From contig NZ_KZ559472.1 in assembly GCF_002850745.1 (NCBI RefSeq), positions 104,313-168,312 on the forward strand: DNA of 64,000 bases, in the 5' to 3' direction. Position numbers and translations under genes: made by a program. The DNA is from Nonomuraea indica (GTDB taxonomy: Bacteria > Actinomycetota > Actinomycetes > Streptosporangiales > Streptosporangiaceae). The notes under the pieces were generated by a model. That model was not told where the DNA came from and ran no database searches. It was given only the letters and a program-made list of their open reading frames with translations. This document shows, one piece after another, positions 17,256-25,168 of the stretch (positions are counted from its first letter, which is position 1; the number at the start of each line of letters is the position of its first letter).

Positions 17256-19742
17256 TCAATCTTCCGTCGTAGGGGAACCGGGCTCGGGAGATCCGCTCGG
17301 CCGGGGCTGGGAAGCGTCGTCGGTCCGGCGTCTGCGGGACTGCCTCTGGAACGCGCCGATCGTGGCGCTGGATCGGCTGGGCCGGTCCCGTACGGCCCAG
17401 GTCTCCTGGTCCGCCAGTTCGTCCCGGTCGGCCGGAACCCTGAGCTCGGCGACCAGGTTGGCCTGGCGCACCCGCTGGGGCAGCGGCCGGCGGTCGGACG
17501 ACGCGGGCGCCTCGTCCCGTTCCGATGGTCCGGCGGCGGGTGCTGTGACGGATGCCATCGCGCGTCCTCGGGAGCGGGTCGGCAGCTGCGTGTCCTCGTA
17601 CGGCGGACGGTGGCCGGCCGGGTCGTCCTGCGGGAGCGGCTGCGGGCCGGTGGGGGCCGGAGCGGCCTCCTCGGGAAGCGCGGCCGGGGCCGGCACCGCG
17701 CGGGGGCGCTCCACCACCAGCTGTTCGGGAAGCAGCACGATGACCCGGGTGCCGCCGAAGGCGGACGGCCGCAGCTCCACCTGCAGGCCCAGGCCCGCGG
17801 AGAGCCGCGCGACCACGTACAGGCCGAACCGCACGTCGTCGGCGTGGGTCATCACGTCCAGCTGCGGCGGCGACTGCATCAGGGCGTTGGCGGCCGCGTA
17901 CTGCTCGGGTTCCATGCCGAGGCCGCGGTCCTCGATCTCCACGGCGATGCCCCGGCTGACCGGCGCGGCCCGCACCTCGACCGGGGTCATCGGCTTGGAG
18001 AAGGAGGTGGCGTTCTCCATCAGCTCCGCCAGGACGTGGACCAGCGGCCCCACCCCGCGCTCGGCCACCCACGGCTCGCCCTCGACCTCGATCGAGATAC
18101 GCCGGTAGTCCTGGACCTCGCCCTGCGCGGCGCGCAGCACGTCGAGCAGGCGCACCGGCTTGCGCCAGCGACGCTGCGGCTGACCGCCGCCGAGGATCAC
18201 CAGGTTCTCCTCGTAACGGCGCAGCCGGGCGGTCAGGTGGTCCAGGTCGAACAGGCCCTCCAGCACCTCGGGGTCCTCGTGCTTGCGTTCCAGTTCGTCC
18301 AGCTTCTTCAGCTGGAGGCCGATGAGGATCTGGGTGCGGCGGGCGATGCGCTGCAGCATGCGCTGGAAGCCGCGGTGCTGGTCGGCCTGCCGTACGGCGG
18401 TGCGGACGGCGCTGCGGCTGGCCAGGTTGAGTGCCTGCCCCAGCTCGCCGAGCTCGTCAGGGGTCGGCTCGACCATGTGCACTTCCGCGTCCACGTCGAC
18501 CTCCTCGCCGCGCCCCAGCCGGGCGACCACGTCGGGCAGCCGCTCCTGGAGTTCGAGCGCCTCCTGGCGCAGGTGGAGGATGCGCCGGCGGAGGATCGAG
18601 GTGAGGCGCCAGCTGGTGAAGATCACCAGGCCCAGGGCGAGCAGGCCCACGGTGCTGATGCTGATGAAGAGGATGAAGAGCACGTTCGCGTGGCCGTAGC
18701 CGATCCTGGAGACGTTCTCCAGCCGGACGCCGAGAAGTTCGACCAGTTGCTCGGTGGCCGTCTCCACGGAGGCGCGCCACGCCGGACCGACCTCGCGGAG
18801 CGCCACCCGGTCGCTCTCGGCGCCGACGCCGGAGGCGACCAGCCGGCCCTCCAGGGCGGTCAAGGTCTCCCACGCCTTGCTGGTCGGCAGCGTCCGGTAC
18901 CGGCTCTCGTTCCCGGTGAGGCTGGGGATCACCCGGGACCGCAGGAGGTGCTTCCTGGTGCCGATGGCGTCGGCGACGAGGCCGTATTCGTCCCTCGTCA
19001 GGTAGCCCTTCTTCCAGCCGCGGGCCAGAACGGCGTCCTCGCGGCCGATCATGTCGACGGCCCAGAAGAGGTCGACCAGCGTCTGCGCCTTGGTGCTCAC
19101 CTCGATGTGGTCGACCTGGGCGAGGGCGCCGAAGACGGCGAGGTCCGACTCGATGACGCCGCTGTAGTAGTCGAACGCCTTCTGCTCGCTGGCCCAACCG
19201 GCGTCCACCGCCTGGCGCTGCTGGTCGAGGAGGCCGAGGCCCCGTGCGGTCCTGGCGATGGCGTCGGTGAGCCCCTCCTGGGCGCCGGAGGGGTCAAGGG
19301 TCGCCAGCGGGCGGAAGGCGTTCACCGACCGGTCGGTCTCGGCCCGCTGCTTGGCGAGCTTGTCGCGGGCGGCGCCGCTCGAGGTGGCCTGCACCTCCGC
19401 GGTGAGCCGCCGCTCCCGATCGAGGCTGAAGAACAGGTCGGCCGCGGGCGCGCCGACGATCGTGGTGGCCAGGTCCATCTGGGCCTTCTCCGCCCGCCAC
19501 GAGCTGGACAGCTGGAACATGCCCGAGGCCAGCAGCGGCGCGAAGGTGATGCTCGGCACGACCACCACGATGATCAGCACGGTGCGCAGGGGCAGGCGGC
19601 GCGCGCCGGCCAGTCGCCGCGGCCGCCCGCCGGTCGCCTCCGCTGACCCGTTCTCGTCGCCCACGGTTCCGTTTCGTCGTCGCCCGACCCTGCCCAATCC
19701 AGCCACGTGCAGGACACTCTCCTCATCCGTCGGTGCGCCCAT
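17256..19742 (-). CDS. cvnA: Conservon sensor histidine-kinase-like protein (CvnA)
   Basis: The protein has 828 residues from the ATG at 19742; a TTG 15 bases earlier is also possible. A first membrane helix (LRTVLIIVVVVPSITFAPLLASGMF, about residues 52-76) and a second near residues 340-365 (VLFILFISISTVGLLALGLVIFTSW) flank an extracellular nitrate/NIT-like sensor domain. HAMP-like and dimerisation helices follow, then a HATPase domain (HVLAELMENATSFSKPMTPVEV, EIEDRGLGMEPEQYAAANALM, GLYVVARLSAGLGLQVELR). The C-terminal 200 residues are Pro/Arg-rich and disordered. It heads the conservon operon and should receive the signal for CvnB-D. I see no clear ribosome-binding site at the ATG. Confidence 0.92.
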   Translation of the reverse strand: MGAPTDEESVLHVAGLGRVGRRRNGTVGDENGSAEATGGRPRRLAGARRLPLRTVLIIVVVVPSITFAPLLASGMFQLSSSWRAEKAQMDLATTIVGAPAADLFFSLDRERRLTAEVQATSSGAARDKLAKQRAETDRSVNAFRPLATLDPSGAQEGLTDAIARTARGLGLLDQQRQAVDAGWASEQKAFDYYSGVIESDLAVFGALAQVDHIEVSTKAQTLVDLFWAVDMIGREDAVLARGWKKGYLTRDEYGLVADAIGTRKHLLRSRVIPSLTGNESRYRTLPTSKAWETLTALEGRLVASGVGAESDRVALREVGPAWRASVETATEQLVELLGVRLENVSRIGYGHANVLFILFISISTVGLLALGLVIFTSWRLTSILRRRILHLRQEALELQERLPDVVARLGRGEEVDVDAEVHMVEPTPDELGELGQALNLASRSAVRTAVRQADQHRGFQRMLQRIARRTQILIGLQLKKLDELERKHEDPEVLEGLFDLDHLTARLRRYEENLVILGGGQPQRRWRKPVRLLDVLRAAQGEVQDYRRISIEVEGEPWVAERGVGPLVHVLAELMENATSFSKPMTPVEVRAAPVSRGIAVEIEDRGLGMEPEQYAAANALMQSPPQLDVMTHADDVRFGLYVVARLSAGLGLQVELRPSAFGGTRVIVLLPEQLVVERPRAVPAPAALPEEAAPAPTGPQPLPQDDPAGHRPPYEDTQLPTRSRGRAMASVTAPAAGPSERDEAPASSDRRPLPQRVRQANLVAELRVPADRDELADQETWAVRDRPSRSSATIGAFQRQSRRRRTDDASQPRPSGSPEPGSPTTED

Positions 19743-19861
19743 GACGAAAATCGCCAAAGTAGGCGATTGGTGCCCGATAGTAGCGATACGGCAGTCACAG
19801 CCGGAAGTCCTCGCCTCCGCCGGGCCCCCGGGGCGCCCTCAGCCTGAACCGGCCGAGGCCG

Positions 19862-20848
19862 TCACGCCTTCCCGTTGGCCGCGCACCAGCCGGCCCACGT
19901 GGTGGCGCCCTTGCCCAGCTGCTTGTTGTAGAAGGAGGTCCAGGAGTTCTCGCTCGGGCCGGGCGCGGGGGGAGCGGCCTTGAAGAGCGGGTAGGCGGCG
20001 TCGACCTCCGCGCGCAGCCACGGCTCGATGTCCAGGTAGGACGGCAACGACCAGCTGCGGGCGTGGTAGGTGAGCTGCCCGCGGACGTCGGTCTCCGGCA
20101 GGCACATGAACGGCGCCCACGGGCTCGTCCTGGACCAGCTGATCTTGGTCTTCATCGCACCCTTGGGGACGGTGCCCGCGACCGTGCGGGCCGCCACCTC
20201 ACGGTCGTCGACGTAGAAGTCGAACATCTCCTGAGCCGCGTAGACACCGTTCACCAGGCCGAACGACTCGCCCAACGCGGCCTTGAAATCCGTGCGAACC
20301 GGGATGTCGCTGGTCCACACCGTCTCGTCGTGCAGCTGCCGCAGCGGCGGACCGACGAAGGAGGGGGTGACGTTGAACGGGCCGAAGTTCACCATGTCGT
20401 TGTTGATGGGGACGACGGGGTACGTCCGGAGGTCGACCGGGTTCTTCCACTCCCGCACGATCTTGGTGGGGTCGGCGGGGTCGGTGTAGAAGACGATCTC
20501 GCGGGAGAGCTGGTAGAGCTGCGTGGTGCCCGGCACCCGGTACAGCCGACGGATGTTGTAGCCCTCGATGTTGAACAGCTTCTGCCCGTGGCGCAGCTGC
20601 GGGTCGTGCGCGTTGCCCTCGATGTTGGCGTAGACGGCGCCCGAGATCCGGAAGACCATGTCCCGCCCGTCCGGACGCCCGTTGGTCTGCAACGACAGCA
20701 GCGCAGCCTTGTCCGTGACCGTCCGGTAGACCGGCCCCGGATCCGTCGGGTCGTACACCTCATCGCTCGCCGCCGCACCGGGAACGGCGACGCACACCAA
20801 CAGCGCGGCAAGGGCCGCGGACAGGGTCGAGACACGACGCTTGGACAA
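19862..20848 (-). CDS. Secreted DUF1838-family protein
   Basis: The protein has 328 residues from a TTG at 20848, chosen because GCAGGAG lies 8-9 bases upstream and the product then begins with a textbook signal peptide (LSKRRVSTLSAALAALLVCVAVPGAAAS). In-frame ATGs at 20896 and 20911 would add a poor leader. The mature protein contains the DUF1838 phrases FRISGAVYANIEG, LFNIEGYNIRRLYR, LSREIVFYTDP and WTSDIPVRTDF. No enzymatic activity is established that I know of. It stands 119 bp upstream of the conservon on the same strand. Confidence 0.8.
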   Translation of the reverse strand: MSKRRVSTLSAALAALLVCVAVPGAAASDEVYDPTDPGPVYRTVTDKAALLSLQTNGRPDGRDMVFRISGAVYANIEGNAHDPQLRHGQKLFNIEGYNIRRLYRVPGTTQLYQLSREIVFYTDPADPTKIVREWKNPVDLRTYPVVPINNDMVNFGPFNVTPSFVGPPLRQLHDETVWTSDIPVRTDFKAALGESFGLVNGVYAAQEMFDFYVDDREVAARTVAGTVPKGAMKTKISWSRTSPWAPFMCLPETDVRGQLTYHARSWSLPSYLDIEPWLRAEVDAAYPLFKAAPPAPGPSENSWTSFYNKQLGKGATTWAGWCAANGKA

Positions 20849-21081
20849 GACTGCTCCTGCGATGCCGAGGGGCGGAAAGGGACCGTTCCCGATCATCGCA
20901 GGCGCCCGCACCGGGCCTCAACCAGCCCCGGATCTTGACGAAGCCGGCCGTGGGCGAGCCCACGAGACGTACCTCGGATGGCTGGACCAGAACATCGGCC
21001 TCACTCCGCCGGAGGACCCCGACGAGTCGGTCCGCGCAGCCGACGGGGAGCGCAGGAGCAGACGACGCGTCGCCTGTCGCC

Positions 21082-21348
21082 TCACCACTGATGACGGCGG
21101 AACACGCACACGAAGAGAGGACGGTCCCCGGTCATCTTGTCGACCTTGAGCGTGTTGACGGTGTCGAGCCTCCACCCCTCGGCTTCGACCGCCTCGATGC
21201 CCCGGCCGAGCTTCTCGATCTCGCCGGAGAAGTTGACATGCCCGATCTCGCTGATGATCTGCGCGGTGAACACCGTACGCCCCTCGGCCGCGGCGGTGCG
21301 GGCACTGGTGGCCAAGACGTCGTTCGTGGTCTGCTTGAAGATCCCCAC
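21082..21348 (-). CDS. Small DUF4177-like protein
   Basis: The protein has 88 residues from a GTG at 21348, which has AGGGGAG five bases upstream; the longer ATG-started frame (21459) lacks such a site and has an atypical N-terminus. The C-terminal half (IEAVEAEGWRLDTVNTLKVD, PLFVCVFRR) has the pattern of short DUF4177-type domains, in which a helix with GW is followed by a final beta strand. The N-terminal half is amphipathic helix. It is a cytoplasmic protein of unknown role, alone on this strand and divergent from the GH5 gene. Confidence 0.65.
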   Translation of the reverse strand: MGIFKQTTNDVLATSARTAAAEGRTVFTAQIISEIGHVNFSGEIEKLGRGIEAVEAEGWRLDTVNTLKVDKMTGDRPLFVCVFRRHQW

Positions 21349-21568
21349 GCCAACTCCCCTCAGGAGCGCCGCGGCGACTCGGGCGGCGCCGCTTGCCCAC
21401 TCGTTGTGTTGGACGCGCCGTCCGTCCGGAGAGTTGCGCCGATCCGGCGACAACTCCACCTGCCGCGCCCGGCGTCGCCACCTCGGCTTCGCGCCGGAGC
21501 GGGGAGCAGTACGAGCGCCAGGGAGAAGCGGCTGGTCCTCAGTGGTGTCGTGGATCCAACCCTTCTTT

Positions 21569-21585
21569 CATGAGCAAAGCTCATG
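21569..21585. promoter_or_regulatory. Palindromic operator before GH5 gene
   Basis: CATGAGC-AAA-GCTCATG is a perfect 7-bp inverted repeat, lying 18 bp before the chosen start of the GH5 gene. Such compact palindromes bind dimeric repressors. It includes one in-frame ATG (21570), which argues for the later start codon. Confidence 0.65.
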
Positions 21586-21602
21586 TTACGGTCGTCGACA
21601 CT

Positions 21603-24056
21603 ATGAGGAACCGCTGGTTGTCGCCGATCGCCGTCGTGGTGCTGGCCGCCGTCATCGTGCTGGGAGCGGTGTTCGACCCGTCGGGGCTGGCCGCGCCGTA
21701 CACGTGGACGGGCGCCGACTTGCTGCCCGTCGCCGGGCTCTGGCAGGTGGCTGCGCTGGTCGTGTACGTGCCGCTGCTGCTGGCGGGGGTCGGGGCGCTG
21801 GCGTGGATGATCGCGGGCAGGCACGCCCCGCTGCGTACGGCCCTGCTGGTATGGGGCGCGGTGGTGTGGTCGGCGATGGCGGCCAAGTTGGCGATGTCGC
21901 TGGTCATGGCCTTCGGCGACGTGGTCTACCTGGCGTGGTCGACCGGCTTCACCGGCGTCAAGGCGGCGGTCTTCGGCCTGCCGGTCCTGGCAGCCACCTG
22001 GCTCGTCCAGCTTCTGCACCGCCGCCCCGCCGCATCCCCCGTGAGCTCGGCCTCCCCGCCTTCCCCGGAGTCGGGCACTGGACCCGCTGCCGCCTCGGGA
22101 GCGCTCTTCCCGTCGGCGGGATGGGCTGCCGCGTGGGTGGCCCTGGGCTTGGGAGCCCTGGTCGGTCGGGCGTGGTGGGGCGGCTCCCCCGTCGGGTACG
22201 CCATCGGCGACTCCCCGCTGGCCCCGGCGCCCGAGGCGGGACCGCTGGGGTGCCTCGCCGCCGTCACCCTGCTGGGCGTGACGACCTGGGCGCTGAACCG
22301 CCGGCTCGGTGCCACCCGCTCGCCACGGGCCGTCGTGGCCGGGATCTCCGCGCTGGGAGCGGCCGCGACGCTGGGCCTGGTCCAGGTGGCCATCGGGCTC
22401 CCCGGCGACCTGACGGGCGGCGACACGTTCTGGGCGCCGGCGATCATGCTCCGCCTCGCCCCCGCCCTCTCCTTCGGCGCCCTCCTCGCCCTCGCTACGG
22501 CAGCCCTCGTCGCCCTCCTTCCCGCCCTCCTCCCGGCGCGCAGAACCGCCCTTCGCCCGGCGGGTAAGGGCGTCGCCTTCTCCACGCCGATACGGACGGC
22601 GGCTGTCGTGGCCGCGGCAGCGCTCGCCGTACCGCTCCTGCAGCCCGGCACCGCCACCGCGCCGTCACCCCGCACCGAGGGCCTGACGCTCTCGGCCGAC
22701 CGCAGGATCGTCGACGCAGACGGCAACGAGGTGCTGCTGCGCGGCGTGAACGTCAACCAGCTCGAAGACTACTTCCAGCAATTTCCGGACAAGGCGGTGA
22801 CGCGACCGCTCACCGAGGCCGACTTCGCCGGCATGGAGCAGATGGGCTTCAACGTCATCCGCCTCGCCGTGTCCTGGTCAGCCATGGAACCCCAGCCCGG
22901 CCGCTACGACCCGGCCTACCTCGCCAGGATATCCTGGGCTGTCGAGACCGCCGCCAAGCACGGCCTGCGCACGGTCATCGACATGCACCAGGATGCCTGG
23001 GGCAAGGGCGTCGACGCCGCCCCCGGCACCACATGCGCCGACGGATCGCCGATGCACGGCTGGGACGGCGCCCCCAGCTGGGCCGACCGCTTCGACGGCG
23101 CCCCCAAGTGCGAGTTCGCCGGACGCGACATCTCACCGGCCGTCGCCCGCGCCTTCACCAACTTCTACCAGGACAGGGACGGCATCCAGACCCGCCTGGT
23201 CGCCGCCTGGGGCATGCTGGCGGAGCGGTTCGCGAACGAGCCGATGGTCGCCGGATACGACCTGCTGAACGAGCCCGGCTTCGGCGAAGCCCCGCCGATC
23301 ACCTCCGGCGTCCTGCTCGGTCGCTTCTACGACCGAGCGATCAAGGCCATCAGGGCAGCTGAGAAGCGCGGCTTCCCCCATCTGATCTTCTTCGAGCCGT
23401 CCGTGCTCTGGTCGGGCCTCGGCTTCGAGGCCTCGGTGCCGAAGGACTTCACCGACGACCGGCTGCTCGTCTTCGCCCCCCACCTCTACAACGAGTCGAT
23501 CACCATCGACCAGGGCACCGGCCTCACCATCACGAGCATCGAGCGCGGCTTCGACCTGGCGAGCCGGGCGGCGGCATACTACGGGGCCGGACTCTGGTCA
23601 GGGGAATGGGGTTGGTTCGGCGACCCCGCCTCGGCCCCCATCAGGCGATACGCCGAACAAGAGGATCGGCACCGCATCGGCGGCGCGTTCTGGGTCTGGA
23701 AACAGTCCTGCGGCGACGCCCACGCCCGCGCCCAGGACAGGACCGGCGGCAACCTCATGATCGAGGACTGTGCCACCGGGAAGGATCTGCCCCCGCCCCC
23801 CGAATACGTCGCCGTGCTCTCGCGCCCCTACCCTCGCTCGGCCCCCGGCCGCCTGACCAGCCTCGCATCGGACCAGACGAGCCTCACGGCCCGGGGCGAA
23901 GGCCGCGGGTGCGGCCTCGACGTCTGGTTCCCCGGCGGCGCCCGGCCGGTCGTCAGCAGTACCGGAGTCACGGGCGTCGCCGCCCGGCGGACACCAGGCG
24001 GTTGGCGCATCACCGGCTGCACCCACGGCGCCTACGCCCTGACCGCGCACCGCTAG
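21603..24056 (+). CDS. Membrane-anchored GH5 glycosidase (endoglycoceramidase-like)
   Basis: The protein has 817 residues. The first 340 or so form a polytopic membrane domain of about eight hydrophobic segments that I cannot assign to a family. From about residue 360 comes a GH5 catalytic domain: LRGVNVNQLEDYFQQ, MGFNVIRLAVSWSAMEPQPGRYD, RTVIDMHQDAWGKG. The acid/base Glu is E557 in LLNEPGFG and the nucleophile is E668 in WSGEWGWFGD. The HQDAWG phrase and the C-terminal beta domain are typical of endoglycoceramidases and related beta-glycosidases. I take the ATG at 21603 because a palindromic operator covers the ATG at 21570. Fusion to a multi-helix membrane part is unusual, since most homologues have a signal peptide only. 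Confidence 0.85.
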   Translation: MRNRWLSPIAVVVLAAVIVLGAVFDPSGLAAPYTWTGADLLPVAGLWQVAALVVYVPLLLAGVGALAWMIAGRHAPLRTALLVWGAVVWSAMAAKLAMSLVMAFGDVVYLAWSTGFTGVKAAVFGLPVLAATWLVQLLHRRPAASPVSSASPPSPESGTGPAAASGALFPSAGWAAAWVALGLGALVGRAWWGGSPVGYAIGDSPLAPAPEAGPLGCLAAVTLLGVTTWALNRRLGATRSPRAVVAGISALGAAATLGLVQVAIGLPGDLTGGDTFWAPAIMLRLAPALSFGALLALATAALVALLPALLPARRTALRPAGKGVAFSTPIRTAAVVAAAALAVPLLQPGTATAPSPRTEGLTLSADRRIVDADGNEVLLRGVNVNQLEDYFQQFPDKAVTRPLTEADFAGMEQMGFNVIRLAVSWSAMEPQPGRYDPAYLARISWAVETAAKHGLRTVIDMHQDAWGKGVDAAPGTTCADGSPMHGWDGAPSWADRFDGAPKCEFAGRDISPAVARAFTNFYQDRDGIQTRLVAAWGMLAERFANEPMVAGYDLLNEPGFGEAPPITSGVLLGRFYDRAIKAIRAAEKRGFPHLIFFEPSVLWSGLGFEASVPKDFTDDRLLVFAPHLYNESITIDQGTGLTITSIERGFDLASRAAAYYGAGLWSGEWGWFGDPASAPIRRYAEQEDRHRIGGAFWVWKQSCGDAHARAQDRTGGNLMIEDCATGKDLPPPPEYVAVLSRPYPRSAPGRLTSLASDQTSLTARGEGRGCGLDVWFPGGARPVVSSTGVTGVAARRTPGGWRITGCTHGAYALTAHR

Positions 24057-24157
24057 ACGCCGCGGCAGGCCCGGCTACCGTCACGTTGACGGATTCGCCG
24101 CGAAGAGCATCGGCCTAATTTCGGTGTCACCTGGAAGAACACCGAAAGGGGCACGTC

Positions 24158-25168
24158 ATGAAGGCGAAGCGGGTGGCGAGGATGGGCCTCGCGGCCGGGG
24201 CGGTGCTGGCGCTGTGCACGATCGCCGGCCCGGCACAGGCGGTCGAGGAGAACCGGGAAGGAGCGGGCTGCGCGGAGGCGCGGCCGGAGGTCACCTCCAT
24301 CAGCGGCTGGGTGTCGCCCAACGCCTGCACCTTCATCAAACGACAGATCAGGTTCGGCAAGGTCACCACCCCCGACCGGGTAGGCGCCTACGTCGACCTC
24401 TGGTCCAAGGACGCGACGCTGTGGGAGCCCGCACCGGTGGGCACCCCGTTGCTCCAAGGTGAGGAGGCGATCAGAAAGGCGATCAGCGGAACGCTCAGCC
24501 TGATCCCCGACTTCCGCTACCGCGGCACGCGGATCGCCGTGAACGGTCCCGCCGTGATGTTCGAAGCGCACAACGAGGCCACGGTCAAGGGGCACGAGAT
24601 CGCCTACTCCGCGGTGTACCGGGTCCAGCTGACCGACGGAGGCAAGGTCGTCCAGGGCCGCCGCTACTACGACCGGCACGCCTTGTTCCTGCCGCTCGCC
24701 CCCGAGCTGCCCGACCCGTTCGCCGACGTCGCCGACGGCGTCATCCCCGACCAGGGCCGCAAGCCCGTCCTCGACCCCGACGAGCTCGTCGCCCGCGCCG
24801 CGGCGTGGAACGACGAGGACGCGGAGGCCCTGGTGGAGCGGCTCACCGGCGCGCCACTGTCCGCCCCCGGCCTGAATAGCCCGCTGCGCACCACCCAGGG
24901 CAAGCTCGCCTACCTGAAAAGGTTCTTCGACCAGGTCAGCGACGTCCAGCTGCAGCCGGGTCAGGCTGTCAAGGTCAACGGCGCCACATACCTCGAGTGG
25001 CACGGCACGCTCCTGCCCGAGGGCCAGACCGACCCGGTCAGCTTCGGCATCGTCGAGCGGGTCGGCGACACCGGCGGCGTCTCGAGCGACTGGACCCTGA
25101 CCTTCGACCGGCTACCGCTCGTCGCCGACGCGGCGAAGATCACCGAGCTGTACGGCAGGCTCAGGTGA
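24158..25168 (+). CDS. Secreted protein with two SnoaL/NTF2-like domains
   Basis: The protein has 336 residues. A signal peptide (1-28, ending AQA) precedes two NTF2-like folds: about 50-180 (DRVGAYVDLWSKDATLWEP, RKAISGTLSLIPDFRY) and about 200-335 (VARAAAWNDEDAEALVERLT, LPEGQTDPVSFGIVERV). Single-domain SnoaL proteins act as cyclases, isomerases or polar-ligand binders; the function of a secreted tandem form is unknown. AAAGGGG lies seven bases before the ATG. The 3' end overlaps that of the convergent LuxR-family gene by 8 bp. Confidence 0.75.
   Translation: MKAKRVARMGLAAGAVLALCTIAGPAQAVEENREGAGCAEARPEVTSISGWVSPNACTFIKRQIRFGKVTTPDRVGAYVDLWSKDATLWEPAPVGTPLLQGEEAIRKAISGTLSLIPDFRYRGTRIAVNGPAVMFEAHNEATVKGHEIAYSAVYRVQLTDGGKVVQGRRYYDRHALFLPLAPELPDPFADVADGVIPDQGRKPVLDPDELVARAAAWNDEDAEALVERLTGAPLSAPGLNSPLRTTQGKLAYLKRFFDQVSDVQLQPGQAVKVNGATYLEWHGTLLPEGQTDPVSFGIVERVGDTGGVSSDWTLTFDRLPLVADAAKITELYGRLR

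Noticed and set aside
17610..19646. 678-codon ORF opposite cvnA
   Set aside because: It is a shadow of cvnA with no family signature, and cvnA has complete kinase-like domains.
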